From: Carnobacterium divergens DSM 20623 | GTDB taxonomy: Bacteria; Bacillota; Bacilli; Lactobacillales; Carnobacteriaceae | Assembly: GCF_000744255.1 (NCBI RefSeq) | Contig: NZ_JQLO01000001.1 | Location: forward strand, 2,418,001 to 2,482,000 | DNA length: 64,000 nt | Reading direction: 5' to 3' | Shown here: in pieces, positions 1 to 7,915 of the stretch | Position numbering within the stretch: position 1 is the first letter of the stretch | Layout of the letters: the number at the start of each line of letters is the position of its first letter | Made by a program: the position numbers and the translations under genes | Notes under the pieces: model-generated | The model's database searches: none | The model's input: the letters and a program-made list of their open reading frames with translations, nothing else | What the model was told of the DNA's origin: nothing

Positions 1-141
1 ATCCTGTTAGATGAAGCAGGCATCTCACCGATGTTCCAACGAGCAGGAGCAACCTTGCAAAAATCTTATGTAAAAGATGTTTACAATCATCAAGTAGGAG
101 CGAAATACACGTATAAAAATGCTTATATTGAAGCTCATTAA
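1..141 (+). CDS. Peptide ABC transporter substrate-binding protein, C-terminal fragment
   Basis: Frame 1 is open from the window edge to a TAA at 139-141, giving the last 46 residues of a longer protein. The motif PMFQRAGATLQKSYVKDVYN followed by HQVGA and a K-Y-T-Y-K aromatic tail resembles the C-terminus of OppA/DtsP-type (SBP_bac_5) oligopeptide-binding lipoproteins, which capture extracellular peptides for an ABC importer. The rest of the gene lies outside the window, so the assignment rests on this tail only. A strong hairpin terminator follows directly. Confidence 0.6.
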   Translation: MLLDEAGISPMFQRAGATLQKSYVKDVYNHQVGAKYTYKNAYIEAH

Positions 142-148
142 CAAATAA

Positions 149-180
149 GAAAAGGATCTTCTATAATAGAAGATCCTTTT
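149..180 (+). terminator. Rho-independent terminator after the OppA-like gene
   Basis: A perfect 13-bp stem (AAAAGGATCTTCT / AGAAGATCCTTTT) with a six-base loop ends in a T-run. It lies 8 bp after the stop codon of the peptide-binding protein and before the next start at 211. Confidence 0.85.
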
Positions 181-210
181 CATACATAATTTAAAAAGGA
201 GAGGCTAACA

Positions 211-693
211 ATGAAACTAATCAACTACAAAAATAACGATCCAGAATCGACTAACTACAATGAATACCCCTTAAATATAACGGATGCTAGCAATCAACAG
301 TTAGCCTTTCTTGTTTTAAAATTCCTAGCAACAGTTGAAAAAATATATTTAGAGGAGACAGGTGAAACTAAACTGCCACCTTCTCATAGTGTAGCAGTCA
401 TTCCAACACATCTTGTAAGTCCAGTTACAGACATCTATCTTTATATAATGAAGACAGCAGCAAATCCTTCGACTCCCTTTTCGCTTTTTAGGATACCTAA
501 GGAAAAAGGTTCTTTAACAGAACTTGATTTTCAGCAGAAAATTTTGCAAAAAATGTATCCTAAAGACAAAATGGTAACAAAGTTGTCTCTCAATCATTAT
601 TATCGCCAATTGAGATACTTAACTGAAGATGAATGTTTAGGTTTATGCGAAAAAAATATCCGTTTACAAATACAAGCGGTTATTAGCGGTTAG
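211..693 (+). CDS. Hypothetical protein, 160 aa
   Basis: An ATG preceded by AAAGGAGAGG opens a 160-residue soluble protein without signal peptide or membrane segment. It contains the stretch LPPSHSVAVIPTHLVSPVTD and a C-terminal segment LNHYYRQLRYLTEDECLGLC, but I do not recognise a family. The 3' end overlaps the convergent phosphatase gene by 11 bp, so the two genes share no intergenic terminator. The good ribosome site and typical codon use argue that it is a real gene. No function is proposed. Confidence 0.7.
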   Translation: MKLINYKNNDPESTNYNEYPLNITDASNQQLAFLVLKFLATVEKIYLEETGETKLPPSHSVAVIPTHLVSPVTDIYLYIMKTAANPSTPFSLFRIPKEKGSLTELDFQQKILQKMYPKDKMVTKLSLNHYYRQLRYLTEDECLGLCEKNIRLQIQAVISG

Positions 694-1483
694 TTAAGTA
701 CAATTCTTTTAACAACTCTCGCTTGTCATCTGTTAAATCTAGCGCTTCTTTTAAATAATTATCCGCAGAACCGAATTCTTTTAACATTGTTTGATAAGAG
801 GCTTCTAAATACTCTGGTCGGACTTCGAGTGCTACCTTAGCCATATTGATTTGTTGAATTGGAGCGTTAGCCGATTTTAACTGAGCTAAAACTTGTTGAT
901 TGTAAGCTTTCCGGTAAGTATTACTTAATAGAAAATCAGCCATAATCAAGTCGTTATCCGCATCTAACGCACTTAAAAATAAGGCTCCACCAAAACCAGT
1001 GCGATCTTTTCCGGCAGTACAATGGAAATAAGTAGCGCCCTTTTTTTCTTGAAGCAATAAGTTGAAAAACTGTTGATAGCCTTGGTGTGCATGGGAACTT
1101 GTTACAAAGTCACGATAAATTTCTAACAAATAAGATTCTGGCTCTGCTCCTGTTTGACTCATTTCCTTCATAATTTCTGCGGGGTCTGCAGAAACTGGGG
1201 AATCGTCTCCTAAAATATTAATGAAGTGATTTTGAACATTTGGGAGTTTGGGGTCAGGACGTGCTTGATCTTCAACAGTTGTTCTAAAATCGATTACCTG
1301 CTTTAACTGATATTCCTTCATTAAAATGTCTTGATCGCCAGAATCTAGACCATATAACTCAGCACCACGTAAGACCTTTTTTGGTAAAATCGTACCAGAT
1401 TTTGTTTGGTAGCCTCCGTAGTCACGAACGTTAACTAAACTTTTTAATTTTAAAGGGTGTCCTTTGAATTCTTTTTCTTTCAT
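683..1483 (-). CDS. Tyrosine-protein phosphatase (Tyr_phosphatase_3 / LipA-type)
   Basis: The 266-residue protein carries the N-terminal signature VNVRDYGGY and the P-loop HCTAGKDRTGFGG (catalytic Cys near residue 155, Arg near 161, CX5R motif). This is typical of bacterial atypical tyrosine/lipid phosphatases of the Listeria LipA / Mycobacterium PtpB type. It is expected to hydrolyse phosphotyrosine or phosphoinositides; its substrate here is unknown. There is no signal peptide, so it should be cytosolic. A longer reading frame starts at 1498, but that ATG lies inside the ribosome site GGGAGGG. The ATG at 1483, 5 bases downstream of it, is the better start. The gene is single, convergent with the upstream hypothetical gene. 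Confidence 0.85.
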   Translation of the reverse strand: MKEKEFKGHPLKLKSLVNVRDYGGYQTKSGTILPKKVLRGAELYGLDSGDQDILMKEYQLKQVIDFRTTVEDQARPDPKLPNVQNHFINILGDDSPVSADPAEIMKEMSQTGAEPESYLLEIYRDFVTSSHAHQGYQQFFNLLLQEKKGATYFHCTAGKDRTGFGGALFLSALDADNDLIMADFLLSNTYRKAYNQQVLAQLKSANAPIQQINMAKVALEVRPEYLEASYQTMLKEFGSADNYLKEALDLTDDKRELLKELYLTNR

Positions 1484-1644
1484 GTAATTCCCTCCCATAG
1501 ATAGTTTCTGTTATCTTTAAGTGTAGGTCACTTTTTTCTATTTTGCAAGCTTGAAAAAGTTCTTAATTTCTTGATAAATAAGTGGTAAAAATAAGCGAAG
1601 TATTAGATAATAGAAGTAATAACGTTTACATGAGGGGGAGAAAG

Positions 1645-2202
1645 ATGAAAACTGAAAAAGAAAAAATGATTGCTGGGGAATTTTACAATCCAGGAGATGC
1701 TGAATTAAGAATAGGCAGACGGAACGCTCGTAAACTAGTGAAAGAATACAATCAAAATGACCACCGAGAAAAAGGAAAGCTTATTTTAGAAAAATTGCTT
1801 GGTAAAGTAGGCGAGAATGTTTTTATTGAGCCTAATATTCGGGTAGATTATGGATACAATATTGAAGTAGGAGATAATTTTTATGCAAATTTTGATTGCA
1901 CATTTTTAGATATTTGTCCGATTAAAATTGGGAACAATGTCATGTTTGCACCTGGTGTGCAGCTTTATTCAGCAACCCATCCACTTGATCCTACAGAGCG
2001 TAATAATGGCTTAGAACTTGGCAAACCAATAACAATTGGTGATAATGTTTGGGTAGGTGGCTCGGCGATTATTGTTCCAGGTGTTACGTTGGGGGATAAT
2101 GTGGTTGTAGGAGCAGGAGCAGTAGTAACAAAATCATTTCCTAAAGATGCAGTAATTGCAGGAAACCCAGCAAAAATCATTAAAATTATTGAGCCAAAAT
2201 AA
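1645..2202 (+). CDS. maa: Maltose/galactoside O-acetyltransferase family protein
   Basis: This is a 185-residue left-handed beta-helix acetyltransferase. Residues 1-55 form the Mac (maltose acetyltransferase N-terminal) domain ([15 protein letters not shown]...ARKLVKEYN). Hexapeptide repeats follow ([51 protein letters not shown]), with the catalytic-type His in YSATHPLD. The family transfers acetyl from acetyl-CoA to sugar hydroxyls in the cytosol. The frame is open from 1582, but a GAGGGGGAG ribosome site 4 bases before the ATG at 1645 fixes the start. The VOC-family gene follows after 25 bp, suggesting co-transcription with it and the chorismate mutase. Confidence 0.85.
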   Translation: MKTEKEKMIAGEFYNPGDAELRIGRRNARKLVKEYNQNDHREKGKLILEKLLGKVGENVFIEPNIRVDYGYNIEVGDNFYANFDCTFLDICPIKIGNNVMFAPGVQLYSATHPLDPTERNNGLELGKPITIGDNVWVGGSAIIVPGVTLGDNVVVGAGAVVTKSFPKDAVIAGNPAKIIKIIEPK

Positions 2203-2227
2203 TAATAAATAGAAAGGGAGAAAATGG

Positions 2228-2608
2228 ATGAGAATTGAGCATGTAGCTATTTGGGTTGAAAATATTGATGTGATGAGAAAGTTTTATGAACATTATTTTG
2301 AAGCAGAAGTAAGTGGTCTTTATGAGAATCCGAAAAATCAATTTAAGTCTTATTTTTTAACTTTTCAAGATAAAACACGCTTGGAAATTATGCAACAAGC
2401 AACGGTTACACAGCGCGTTGATAACAAGCATTTAGGCTGGGCACATCTTGCCTTTTCAGTTGGAAATCGGGTCAATGTAGATGAGTTAACCCGTCGACTA
2501 ATAGAAGACGGCTTTGTCTGTCAAAATGGTCCCCGAATAACTGGAGATGGTTATTATGAAAGTGTAATAGAAGATCCTGAAGGGAATTTAATTGAAATTA
2601 CAGAATAA
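2228..2608 (+). CDS. VOC-superfamily (glyoxalase/bleomycin resistance-like) protein
   Basis: The 126 residues form two beta-alpha-beta-beta-beta halves: [22 protein letters not shown] and [21 protein letters not shown]...[13 protein letters not shown]. Candidate metal ligands are His4, the Glu of LEIMQ, the His of AHLAFSV and the terminal Glu of LIEITE, at the positions expected for a lactoylglutathione-lyase-like enzyme. All are present, so it is probably an active metal enzyme, but the substrate cannot be told. An AAAGGGAG site precedes the ATG. It lies between maa and the chorismate mutase in a likely three-gene operon. Confidence 0.8.
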   Translation: MRIEHVAIWVENIDVMRKFYEHYFEAEVSGLYENPKNQFKSYFLTFQDKTRLEIMQQATVTQRVDNKHLGWAHLAFSVGNRVNVDELTRRLIEDGFVCQNGPRITGDGYYESVIEDPEGNLIEITE

Positions 2609-2623
2609 ATTCAACAAAAAGAA

Positions 2624-2905
2624 ATGGGCGATAGTGAAATGTTAGAAAAACAGCGAAATGAAATTGATGAACTAGATAAGCAATTAGTTGCTTTATTCGA
2701 AAAAAGAATGGAATTGGTTACTGAAATTGGAAATATTAAACAAAAAAATAATCTACCAATTTTTGATGAAAGTCGAGAGATTGTCGTCATTGAACGAGCA
2801 GTAAGTCGATTGAAAGACCCAAGCTATAAGCCTTACGCATCTTGTTTCTTTAAAGATTTAATGACGATCACTAAAAAATATCAACGTTCTTTATTTGAGG
2901 AATAA
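2624..2905 (+). CDS. Monofunctional chorismate mutase, AroQ class
   Basis: The 93-residue all-helical protein has the chorismate mutase type II pattern. Helix 1 is RNEIDELDKQLVALFEKRMELV with the catalytic-type Arg. IGNIKQKNNLPIFDESRE follows with the conserved Lys, Asp and Arg-Glu. The C-terminal helix includes FKDLMTITKKYQ. It would convert chorismate to prephenate for phenylalanine and tyrosine synthesis. No other shikimate gene is adjacent. The start is uncertain: the ATG at 2624 has only an A-rich leader, and the ATG at 2639 gives the shorter protein MLEKQRNE. Its link to the tyrosine genes at 55-64 kb is metabolic only. Confidence 0.85.
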   Translation: MGDSEMLEKQRNEIDELDKQLVALFEKRMELVTEIGNIKQKNNLPIFDESREIVVIERAVSRLKDPSYKPYASCFFKDLMTITKKYQRSLFEE

Positions 2906-2910
2906 AAAAA

Positions 2911-2939
2911 AACTGATTTTCTCATATTAAAAATCAGTT
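2911..2939. terminator. Bidirectional terminator
   Basis: AACTGATTTT and AAAATCAGTT pair around an eight-base loop, with A-runs on the left and a T-rich right flank. The hairpin serves the chorismate mutase on the plus strand and overlaps the stop codon of the convergent membrane-protein gene. Confidence 0.75.
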
Positions 2940-3461
2940 CGTCTTTTTTAGTTGTTTTTTCTTTTTACGTCGTTTGCGAGCGTTTAGAACTTCTTGTTTT
3001 AAACGTTCATTTTCTTCTTTTGTTTCCACATAAGCAAGGTAGATTAATGAAACTGTATAAATCAAGCAAAGGTATAAAAAAGTAATGATGAGTGTTTCCA
3101 TACTGTTGCTAATAAAATAAGCAGTGAAACTGATAATGCTGATAATGATTAACTGATTTCTACTTGGTTTGCCAATGATTGCGAATTTATTTTTAATTTG
3201 TAAAATGATCGATTTTTTTTTCGGTTGTTTTTTCTTTTGAATAGGTAGTTTTGATTTCTTGATAGTAGAGGGATTGTGACGTTTTTTTACCTTTTTTTTA
3301 GTTGTTTTCGGAGTTGTTTTTTTGACAGAATGGCTAAAATTTGGGAAAACAAAGAATGGTTTACTAAGAAAACCTTGTTGAATGAGTACACGAAATGTTA
3401 CTATAATGGTATAATAAAACATGAGTACTGTTAACGTAAGATAGTAACTTGTGTGTGGCAT
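2934..3461 (-). CDS. Membrane protein with polybasic linker, possible partner of the coiled-coil/actin-like locus
   Basis: The 175-residue protein is not a recognised family. Residues about 5-27 form a hydrophobic segment. Residues about 45-85 are a very basic linker rich in Lys (KKTTPKTTKKKVKKRHN, PIQKKKQPKKK). Residues about 103-145 form two further membrane segments, and the last 30 residues are a charged helix ending KRRKKKKQLKKTN. AAAGGAGA precedes the ATG. It is divergent from a gene encoding a polyacidic coiled-coil protein at 3659. Charge complementarity between this linker and the acidic runs of its two neighbours suggests, but does not show, that they interact at the membrane. Confidence 0.7.
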   Translation of the reverse strand: MPHTSYYLTLTVLMFYYTIIVTFRVLIQQGFLSKPFFVFPNFSHSVKKTTPKTTKKKVKKRHNPSTIKKSKLPIQKKKQPKKKSIILQIKNKFAIIGKPSRNQLIIISIISFTAYFISNSMETLIITFLYLCLIYTVSLIYLAYVETKEENERLKQEVLNARKRRKKKKQLKKTN

Positions 3462-3658
3462 CAGTGTTCTCCTTTCAAAATGAACGATGTTTGAGAATTG
3501 ATAAGAGTGATTTTTTCAATTTATTAAAATACTAGTACCATTTTACCATATAAAAGGGAGTTTAGGGTACAGGAAAATCAAATTGAAAATTCAAAATAAA
3601 AATCGCAAGAAGCCTGTATTCAGGACAATTAAACTATAAAAGTATTGGAGGAAAGTAT

Positions 3659-4432
3659 ATGTTACCGTTTGCTTGGTTTAAGAAAAAGAAACACGATGAT
3701 TATGATGAGTACGATGAAGAATATGATGAAGAATTCGATGACGATGATTACGAAGATTATGATGATGAAGATTATGACGACGATGAAGAAGAAGAAGAGG
3801 ATCGTACAAAATATGATTATGAAGCAATTGCTGGTAAATTTGAACGAGAAAATGCTCGCTTATTTAAAGACAATGAACGTTTGAAGAAAAAATTGGTAAT
3901 GGCAGAAGAAGAGTTAAAAATGACTGCAATTGAAAAACAACAATTGCATGACCGTATTGAAACCATGCAACAAGGTACGGACTTTAGTCAACAAAGTACG
4001 AAAAAACAATTAAATGATACGATTGAATTATACACTCAAGTGAACGAAGAAAATCAACTATTAAAAAAACAGCTTGAAAAAATCAATACGTATAGCTTTG
4101 ATGTCCTAGACACAGAGAAAAAATTAGCGAAATATAATGTTCTAGAAAAAGAAAATATTGAATTGAAAACACAGTTAACAAATGTAAAAATTGATTTAGC
4201 TGATGCGGTCTTAAATGCTAAAGAGATGGCGAAAGATATCATTACTCAAGCAAGCAATGAAGCGAATGTATATCAAACTCAAATTCAAGCACAACGTAAG
4301 TCGTTATCAAATGACATCAATGAAATTTATTACGAGCTAGATCAAACAAGATTGAAATTAAATGGCTTATTTACAGATGTGCGTACTCAAGTAGATGAGT
4401 TAAAAACATTGGCTGAAAATGAAAATAAATAA
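3659..4432 (+). CDS. Coiled-coil protein with polyacidic N-terminal head
   Basis: The 257-residue protein starts MLPFAWFKKKK. A run of about 37 almost purely Asp/Glu/Tyr residues follows (positions 12-48). From about residue 55 to the end it is a long coiled coil (NERLKKKLVMAEEELKM, EENQLLKKQLEKI, LEKENIELKTQLTN). The segment DAVLNAKEMAKDIITQASNEA resembles the C-terminal coiled coil of DivIVA/GpsB-type polar scaffold proteins, but the DivIVA N-terminal lipid-binding domain is absent. GGAGG lies 7 bases before the ATG. Neighbours are a polybasic membrane protein (divergent) and a second acidic coiled-coil protein (convergent). The function is unknown; a structural or scaffold role is inferred. 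Confidence 0.75.
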   Translation: MLPFAWFKKKKHDDYDEYDEEYDEEFDDDDYEDYDDEDYDDDEEEEEDRTKYDYEAIAGKFERENARLFKDNERLKKKLVMAEEELKMTAIEKQQLHDRIETMQQGTDFSQQSTKKQLNDTIELYTQVNEENQLLKKQLEKINTYSFDVLDTEKKLAKYNVLEKENIELKTQLTNVKIDLADAVLNAKEMAKDIITQASNEANVYQTQIQAQRKSLSNDINEIYYELDQTRLKLNGLFTDVRTQVDELKTLAENENK

Positions 4433-4440
4433 ATAATCAA

Positions 4441-4472
4441 AGAAGATGGCGAATGCGCTATCTTCTTTTTTT
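4441..4472 (+). terminator. Terminator of the acidic coiled-coil gene
   Basis: AGAAGATGGCG pairs with CGCTATCTTCT around a short loop, followed by a T7 run. It lies 8 bp after the stop codon. Confidence 0.8.
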
Positions 4473-4480
4473 ATAAAAAA

Positions 4481-4504
4481 AAACTAGCAGAAGACTGCTA
4501 GTTT
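4481..4504 (-). terminator. Terminator of the repeat-containing coiled-coil gene
   Basis: AAACTAGCAG / CTGCTAGTTT form a 10-bp perfect stem. On the minus strand it is followed by a run of eight T. It ends the transcript of the 713-residue protein. Confidence 0.8.
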
Positions 4505-4513
4505 AATGTTTAT

Positions 4514-6655
4514 TTAGTTGTTTCTTTTCAGAATACTAAATCGTTTCTTTTTTTTCTCATCAAATTCGTCATCATCATCGAACTCATCGTCGTCATCAAA
4601 TTCGTCATCATCATCGAACTCATCGTCGTCATCAAATTCGTCATCATCATCGAATTCATCGTCGTCATCAAATTCGTCACCATCATCGAATTCATCGTCG
4701 TCATCAAATTCGTCACCATCATCGAATTCATCGTCGTCATCAAATTCGTCATCATCATCGAATTCATCGTCGTCATCAAATTCGTCATCATCATCGAATT
4801 CATCGTCGTCATCAAATTCATCATCATCATCGAATTCATCGTCGTCATCAAATTCGTCATCATCATCGAACTCATCGTCGTCGTCAAATTCGTCATCATC
4901 ATCGAACTCATCGTCGTCATCAAATTCGTCATCATCATCAGATACCTCATCAATATGTCTATGGTTCAGGTATGCAGTACAAAAAAGGTACATGCTGATT
5001 ACTACAGAAATAAAAGATAATCCAATTTGTGGATAAGAAGTTTGAGAATAAACCGAAAGAATAAAGAAAATCAAGGTCACAATACTTAACAGCATTGTAG
5101 AGTAGTGAATTAATTTATATTGTTTCTCACTATGTTGAATACGTACATCTAGCTTATTGTCTAGTTCGATCGCTTTATCTTCTAAATAAGCAATATCTTC
5201 TTGTGTTTTAGTCGCCAAAATATGCTCTTTATGAGCTAAGCTTTTTTCAATGGCAGCTTTATGTTGTTGGAATTCTTCTTTATAAACTAAGAAGGATTCG
5301 CGCTCAGCCTTAAGCTGATAACGTTCATCTGCAATTGTATTTTCATGTTGTGCTTTTTCTAATACAATCGCTTTTTCAGCTTCTTCTTTTAATGCGAAGA
5401 TATTAGCTTTAGCAAGTTTTAGCATATTTTCAGCTTCATTTTGCGTATTTTCAATCAGAATTTGAGCATCACTACGCGCGCTTTTCAAAGCTGTTTCAGC
5501 TTGTTCAGCAGCGATTTCACTTTTCTTTTTAGCTTCACCATTTGCACTGTTAATAATATTACTTGCCATTTTTTTGGCATCTTCAATTAATTTTTTGTTT
5601 TGTAGCTCAAGTTCTTGATTTTGAAGATCAATTTGTTTATTTTGGTTCTCAGCTTTTTCTTTGATGTCATTCAATAATTGTTGTGCTTCACGACCGGCTA
5701 AATCAATTTTTTCTTCAGCAATCTTTTCAGCTTGTTGAATAATTTCTTTTTCACGGGCTTTAAGATCAAGCTCTAGGGTATTTTGTCTTTCTTGATAGAA
5801 TAAATCAAGTTTTTCAATTTTTTCTAAGTATTTACGCTCATACTCTTGTTCTTGATCTTCGTGTTTTTTAGTTAATTGAGCTAGTTTTTCTTGATAATTT
5901 TTTTCATCAAGCTCTTTTTTAGTCTGTGCTTGTTTTTCGAGTTCAGCTAATTTTGTTTCATATTTTTTATTGAATGCTGCTTCTTCTTCTTTACGAGCAT
6001 TTTCAATAGCGATTTCTTTGGCTAAATATTTTTGTTCGTTTAATTCTTGTTGATCTGTATAGATTCCTTCAAGCATTTTCATTTTTTCGTGGTATTTTGT
6101 TTCAATATCTTTTTGTTTTTCTTCAGAAAGACGTTCGATTTCAGCCACTTTATGATTGTATTGTGATTCAAGTTCTTTTTGTTCAGTTAGTTGTTGTTCT
6201 TTTAATTGTTCGAGTTGTTGATTAAAATTACTTTCCAACTCACTAGCAACTAATTGCTGCTTTGTTTCAATCCGGTTTGCTTTTTCTTGGTAATCAGCTT
6301 CTAATTTAGCTTGTTTTATTTCAAAAGCAGCTTCTAATTCAGTTAAACGTTTTTCATAATTTGCTTCTAGCTCAGTATTTTTTTCAATGTTGCGATTGTT
6401 GTCAATGCTTTTAAATTGAATTGTATTATTTGAGCGTGGGCTTTTTTGAAAAGCAGTTTTATTTGGTAAAACGGTAGCGTTACGTTGATTAATGTTATCA
6501 GTAGATTGTTCTTCTGATTTGATTTGATTAAAAACTAATTCGCTTTTAAACGGATCATCTTTTTTAGAATCAGTTGTTGGTTTAGAACTGACTTCATCTG
6601 AAGATAAAGCATCCATCAACGCATTTTTTTTATCTAAAAAATCATGAAGTTTCAT
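4514..6655 (-). CDS. Membrane-anchored coiled-coil protein with C-terminal DDDDEF hexapeptide repeats
   Basis: The 713-residue protein has four parts. Residues 1-85 are a polar N-terminus starting MKLHDFLDKKNALMDALSS. Residues about 85-515 are an almost uninterrupted coiled coil rich in Glu, Gln, Lys and Ala, including the DivIVA-like stretch IIQQAEKIAEEKIDLAGREA. Residues about 519-563 are two membrane segments. Residues 573-698 are 21 tandem hexapeptides DDDDEF (two with DDGDEF), followed by the basic tail DEKKKKRFSILKRNN. AAAAGGAGT precedes the ATG. There is no signal peptide, so the long coiled coil and acidic tail probably lie in the cytosol. The actin-like ATPase gene is directly upstream on the same strand (115 bp). 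I do not recognise a family; a cytoskeletal scaffold is inferred. Confidence 0.8.
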   Translation of the reverse strand: MKLHDFLDKKNALMDALSSDEVSSKPTTDSKKDDPFKSELVFNQIKSEEQSTDNINQRNATVLPNKTAFQKSPRSNNTIQFKSIDNNRNIEKNTELEANYEKRLTELEAAFEIKQAKLEADYQEKANRIETKQQLVASELESNFNQQLEQLKEQQLTEQKELESQYNHKVAEIERLSEEKQKDIETKYHEKMKMLEGIYTDQQELNEQKYLAKEIAIENARKEEEAAFNKKYETKLAELEKQAQTKKELDEKNYQEKLAQLTKKHEDQEQEYERKYLEKIEKLDLFYQERQNTLELDLKAREKEIIQQAEKIAEEKIDLAGREAQQLLNDIKEKAENQNKQIDLQNQELELQNKKLIEDAKKMASNIINSANGEAKKKSEIAAEQAETALKSARSDAQILIENTQNEAENMLKLAKANIFALKEEAEKAIVLEKAQHENTIADERYQLKAERESFLVYKEEFQQHKAAIEKSLAHKEHILATKTQEDIAYLEDKAIELDNKLDVRIQHSEKQYKLIHYSTMLLSIVTLIFFILSVYSQTSYPQIGLSFISVVISMYLFCTAYLNHRHIDEVSDDDDEFDDDDEFDDDDEFDDDDEFDDDDEFDDDDEFDDDDEFDDDDEFDDDDEFDDDDEFDDDDEFDDDDEFDDGDEFDDDDEFDDGDEFDDDDEFDDDDEFDDDDEFDDDDEFDDDDEFDDDDEFDEKKKKRFSILKRNN
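4562..4939. repeat. 18/36-bp minisatellite encoding (DDDDEF)21
   Basis: Twenty-one 18-bp units lie head to tail inside the coding frame of the 713-residue protein. Successive units alternate two codon spellings (GAT GAC GAC GAT GAG TTC and GAT GAT GAT GAC GAA TTT), so the true duplicating unit is about 36 bp (roughly 10.5 copies). Two units carry a GAC/GAT to GGT change (Gly). The array is a multiple of three throughout, so copy-number change would keep the reading frame. Confidence 0.95.
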
Positions 6656-6718
6656 AGGTGTACTCCTTTTTGTAGTTTTATCTTTTTTATTTTTCCCCTA
6701 GATGTTCAGACTAAAATT

Positions 6719-6747
6719 AAAGATACAACCAAACCGGCTGTATCTTT
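6719..6747 (-). terminator. Hairpin between the actin-like gene and the repeat-protein gene
   Basis: AAAGATACA and TGTATCTTT pair, extended by CC/GG, 20 bp after the stop codon of the actin-like gene. The following T-run is interrupted (TTTAATTTT), so it may be a partial terminator that lets some transcripts continue into the coiled-coil gene. Confidence 0.55.
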
Positions 6748-6769
6748 AACTTGGTTTAATAGTTATCGT

Positions 6770-7915
6770 TTATAGAACGCGATTAAAGTCCATTGTATCA
6801 TCATCTTGTGTAGCAGATGGTGTTAGGCCTTTATAGAAGTTTGCGTAACCATTTTTCATTAATTCAGTGTATAAAGGTTTGATGAAACTTGTAAACTGCT
6901 CATTTGTTGTAAATTGTTCTTGGAATGCTTTGATTGTATAAGACAAGCAGTTATCCCATTTAGCAGATTTTGAGAAAATTAAGTTTGACTTGTTTCCTTG
7001 TAATAAGTTTTCTAAATAAGGTTGTAACAACAAGCTTCCCCCACCAGTAAAGATGATGTGTTGACCTTGAACATTAATGTTGTATCCACGAGATGCTAAT
7101 TCACTAACGATTTCTTTTTTAATAAAGTTTTGAACAACATTATTAATGAAAGCAGTTGAATCAGAGAATCCTTCGATAGCACCGATGTCGAAAATTTTAC
7201 CAGTTAAGATCGCTTCATTGTAATCAATACCACGGAAGTTCACGTTAGGATTTTCGATTGCTCTTCTCAATTCGGCTTCAAGAGTGGTTTCTAAATAATT
7301 CACTCCAGCTGCATCGATTGAGAAAGCTGTTTTCGCGTTGCCTTTATTGTCGAATTCACGGAAGTTTACATTTTGTCCACCAATATCTAACACGTAAAGT
7401 GAATAATAATCTTCTACTTCAGTCATTCTTGGTAACATTGCTTGTCCTTCTGGTAAGACGATGACATTTGTTAATTGGAAAGAAACGTCTTTGCCATTTT
7501 GTACGAATTCAATATGACCATCTTTATCACCATAAATCAGACGTTGGTAATCTTCGCGACGGAAGTTGTTTTGGAAATCTGTTGAAGGATAGCCTAAAAC
7601 AAGTAATACTTCTTCGTCGTGATCTTCTTCAGTTAAAAAGTCTGCCACGGTTGCATAAATACATAATTTGTGGTGCAATGTATTTTTTGTTAATTCTGTG
7701 TTATAAGTGGTATCCACACCTTCACCTACCATATAGTTATGGCCATTTAGTTCCATACGGTATTGACGTAAAGAGCTGTCTTCTTCTAAAAATCGTTCTT
7801 CGATAATCTCGTTAGATTTTGAAGGAAATGAGTTCACGTATTCTAGAGTGCCATTGTTTGAAAAACAAAAGCTTTTTACTTCATTTTTACCTGGATCTAC
7901 TACAATAATTTTCAT
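6770..7915 (-). CDS. ParM/StbA-family actin-like ATPase
   Basis: The 381-residue protein has the actin-fold nucleotide-binding motifs in order: phosphate-1 VVDPGKNEVKS (residues 5-15), VLPEGQA (153-159), phosphate-2 VLDIGGQNVNF (175-185) and adenosine motif FTGGGSLLL (289-297). Length and motifs match the ParM/Alp group of filament-forming ATPases, which usually segregate plasmids. AAAGGAGATC precedes the ATG. Instead of a ParR-like DNA-binding gene or obvious parC iterons, its neighbours are two long coiled-coil proteins with acidic repeats, and the flanking genes are ordinary chromosomal ones. The C-terminal 15 residues are an acidic tail (TQDDDTMDF). Polymerisation and role (cell shape, positioning or a captured plasmid system) are inference. 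Confidence 0.85.
   Translation of the reverse strand: MKIIVVDPGKNEVKSFCFSNNGTLEYVNSFPSKSNEIIEERFLEEDSSLRQYRMELNGHNYMVGEGVDTTYNTELTKNTLHHKLCIYATVADFLTEEDHDEEVLLVLGYPSTDFQNNFRREDYQRLIYGDKDGHIEFVQNGKDVSFQLTNVIVLPEGQAMLPRMTEVEDYYSLYVLDIGGQNVNFREFDNKGNAKTAFSIDAAGVNYLETTLEAELRRAIENPNVNFRGIDYNEAILTGKIFDIGAIEGFSDSTAFINNVVQNFIKKEIVSELASRGYNINVQGQHIIFTGGGSLLLQPYLENLLQGNKSNLIFSKSAKWDNCLSYTIKAFQEQFTTNEQFTSFIKPLYTELMKNGYANFYKGLTPSATQDDDTMDFNRVL

Noticed and set aside
3645-3884. Met/Lys-rich frame overlapping the acidic coiled-coil gene
   Set aside because: It is a frame-shifted reading of the GAT/GAA-rich head and starts in the ribosome-site region of the real gene.
4562-4939. Regular repeat array considered as CRISPR
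   Set aside because: The units are contiguous without unique spacers, are in coding frame and lie inside a gene; no cas gene is present.
4518-5036. Plus-strand open frame of Ser-Ser-Ser-Ser-Asn-Ser repeats and a minus-strand frame of Met-Met-Thr-Asn-Leu repeats
   Set aside because: Both are shadows of the DDDDEF minisatellite in other frames; neither has a ribosome site, and a repeat free of stops is open in several frames automatically.
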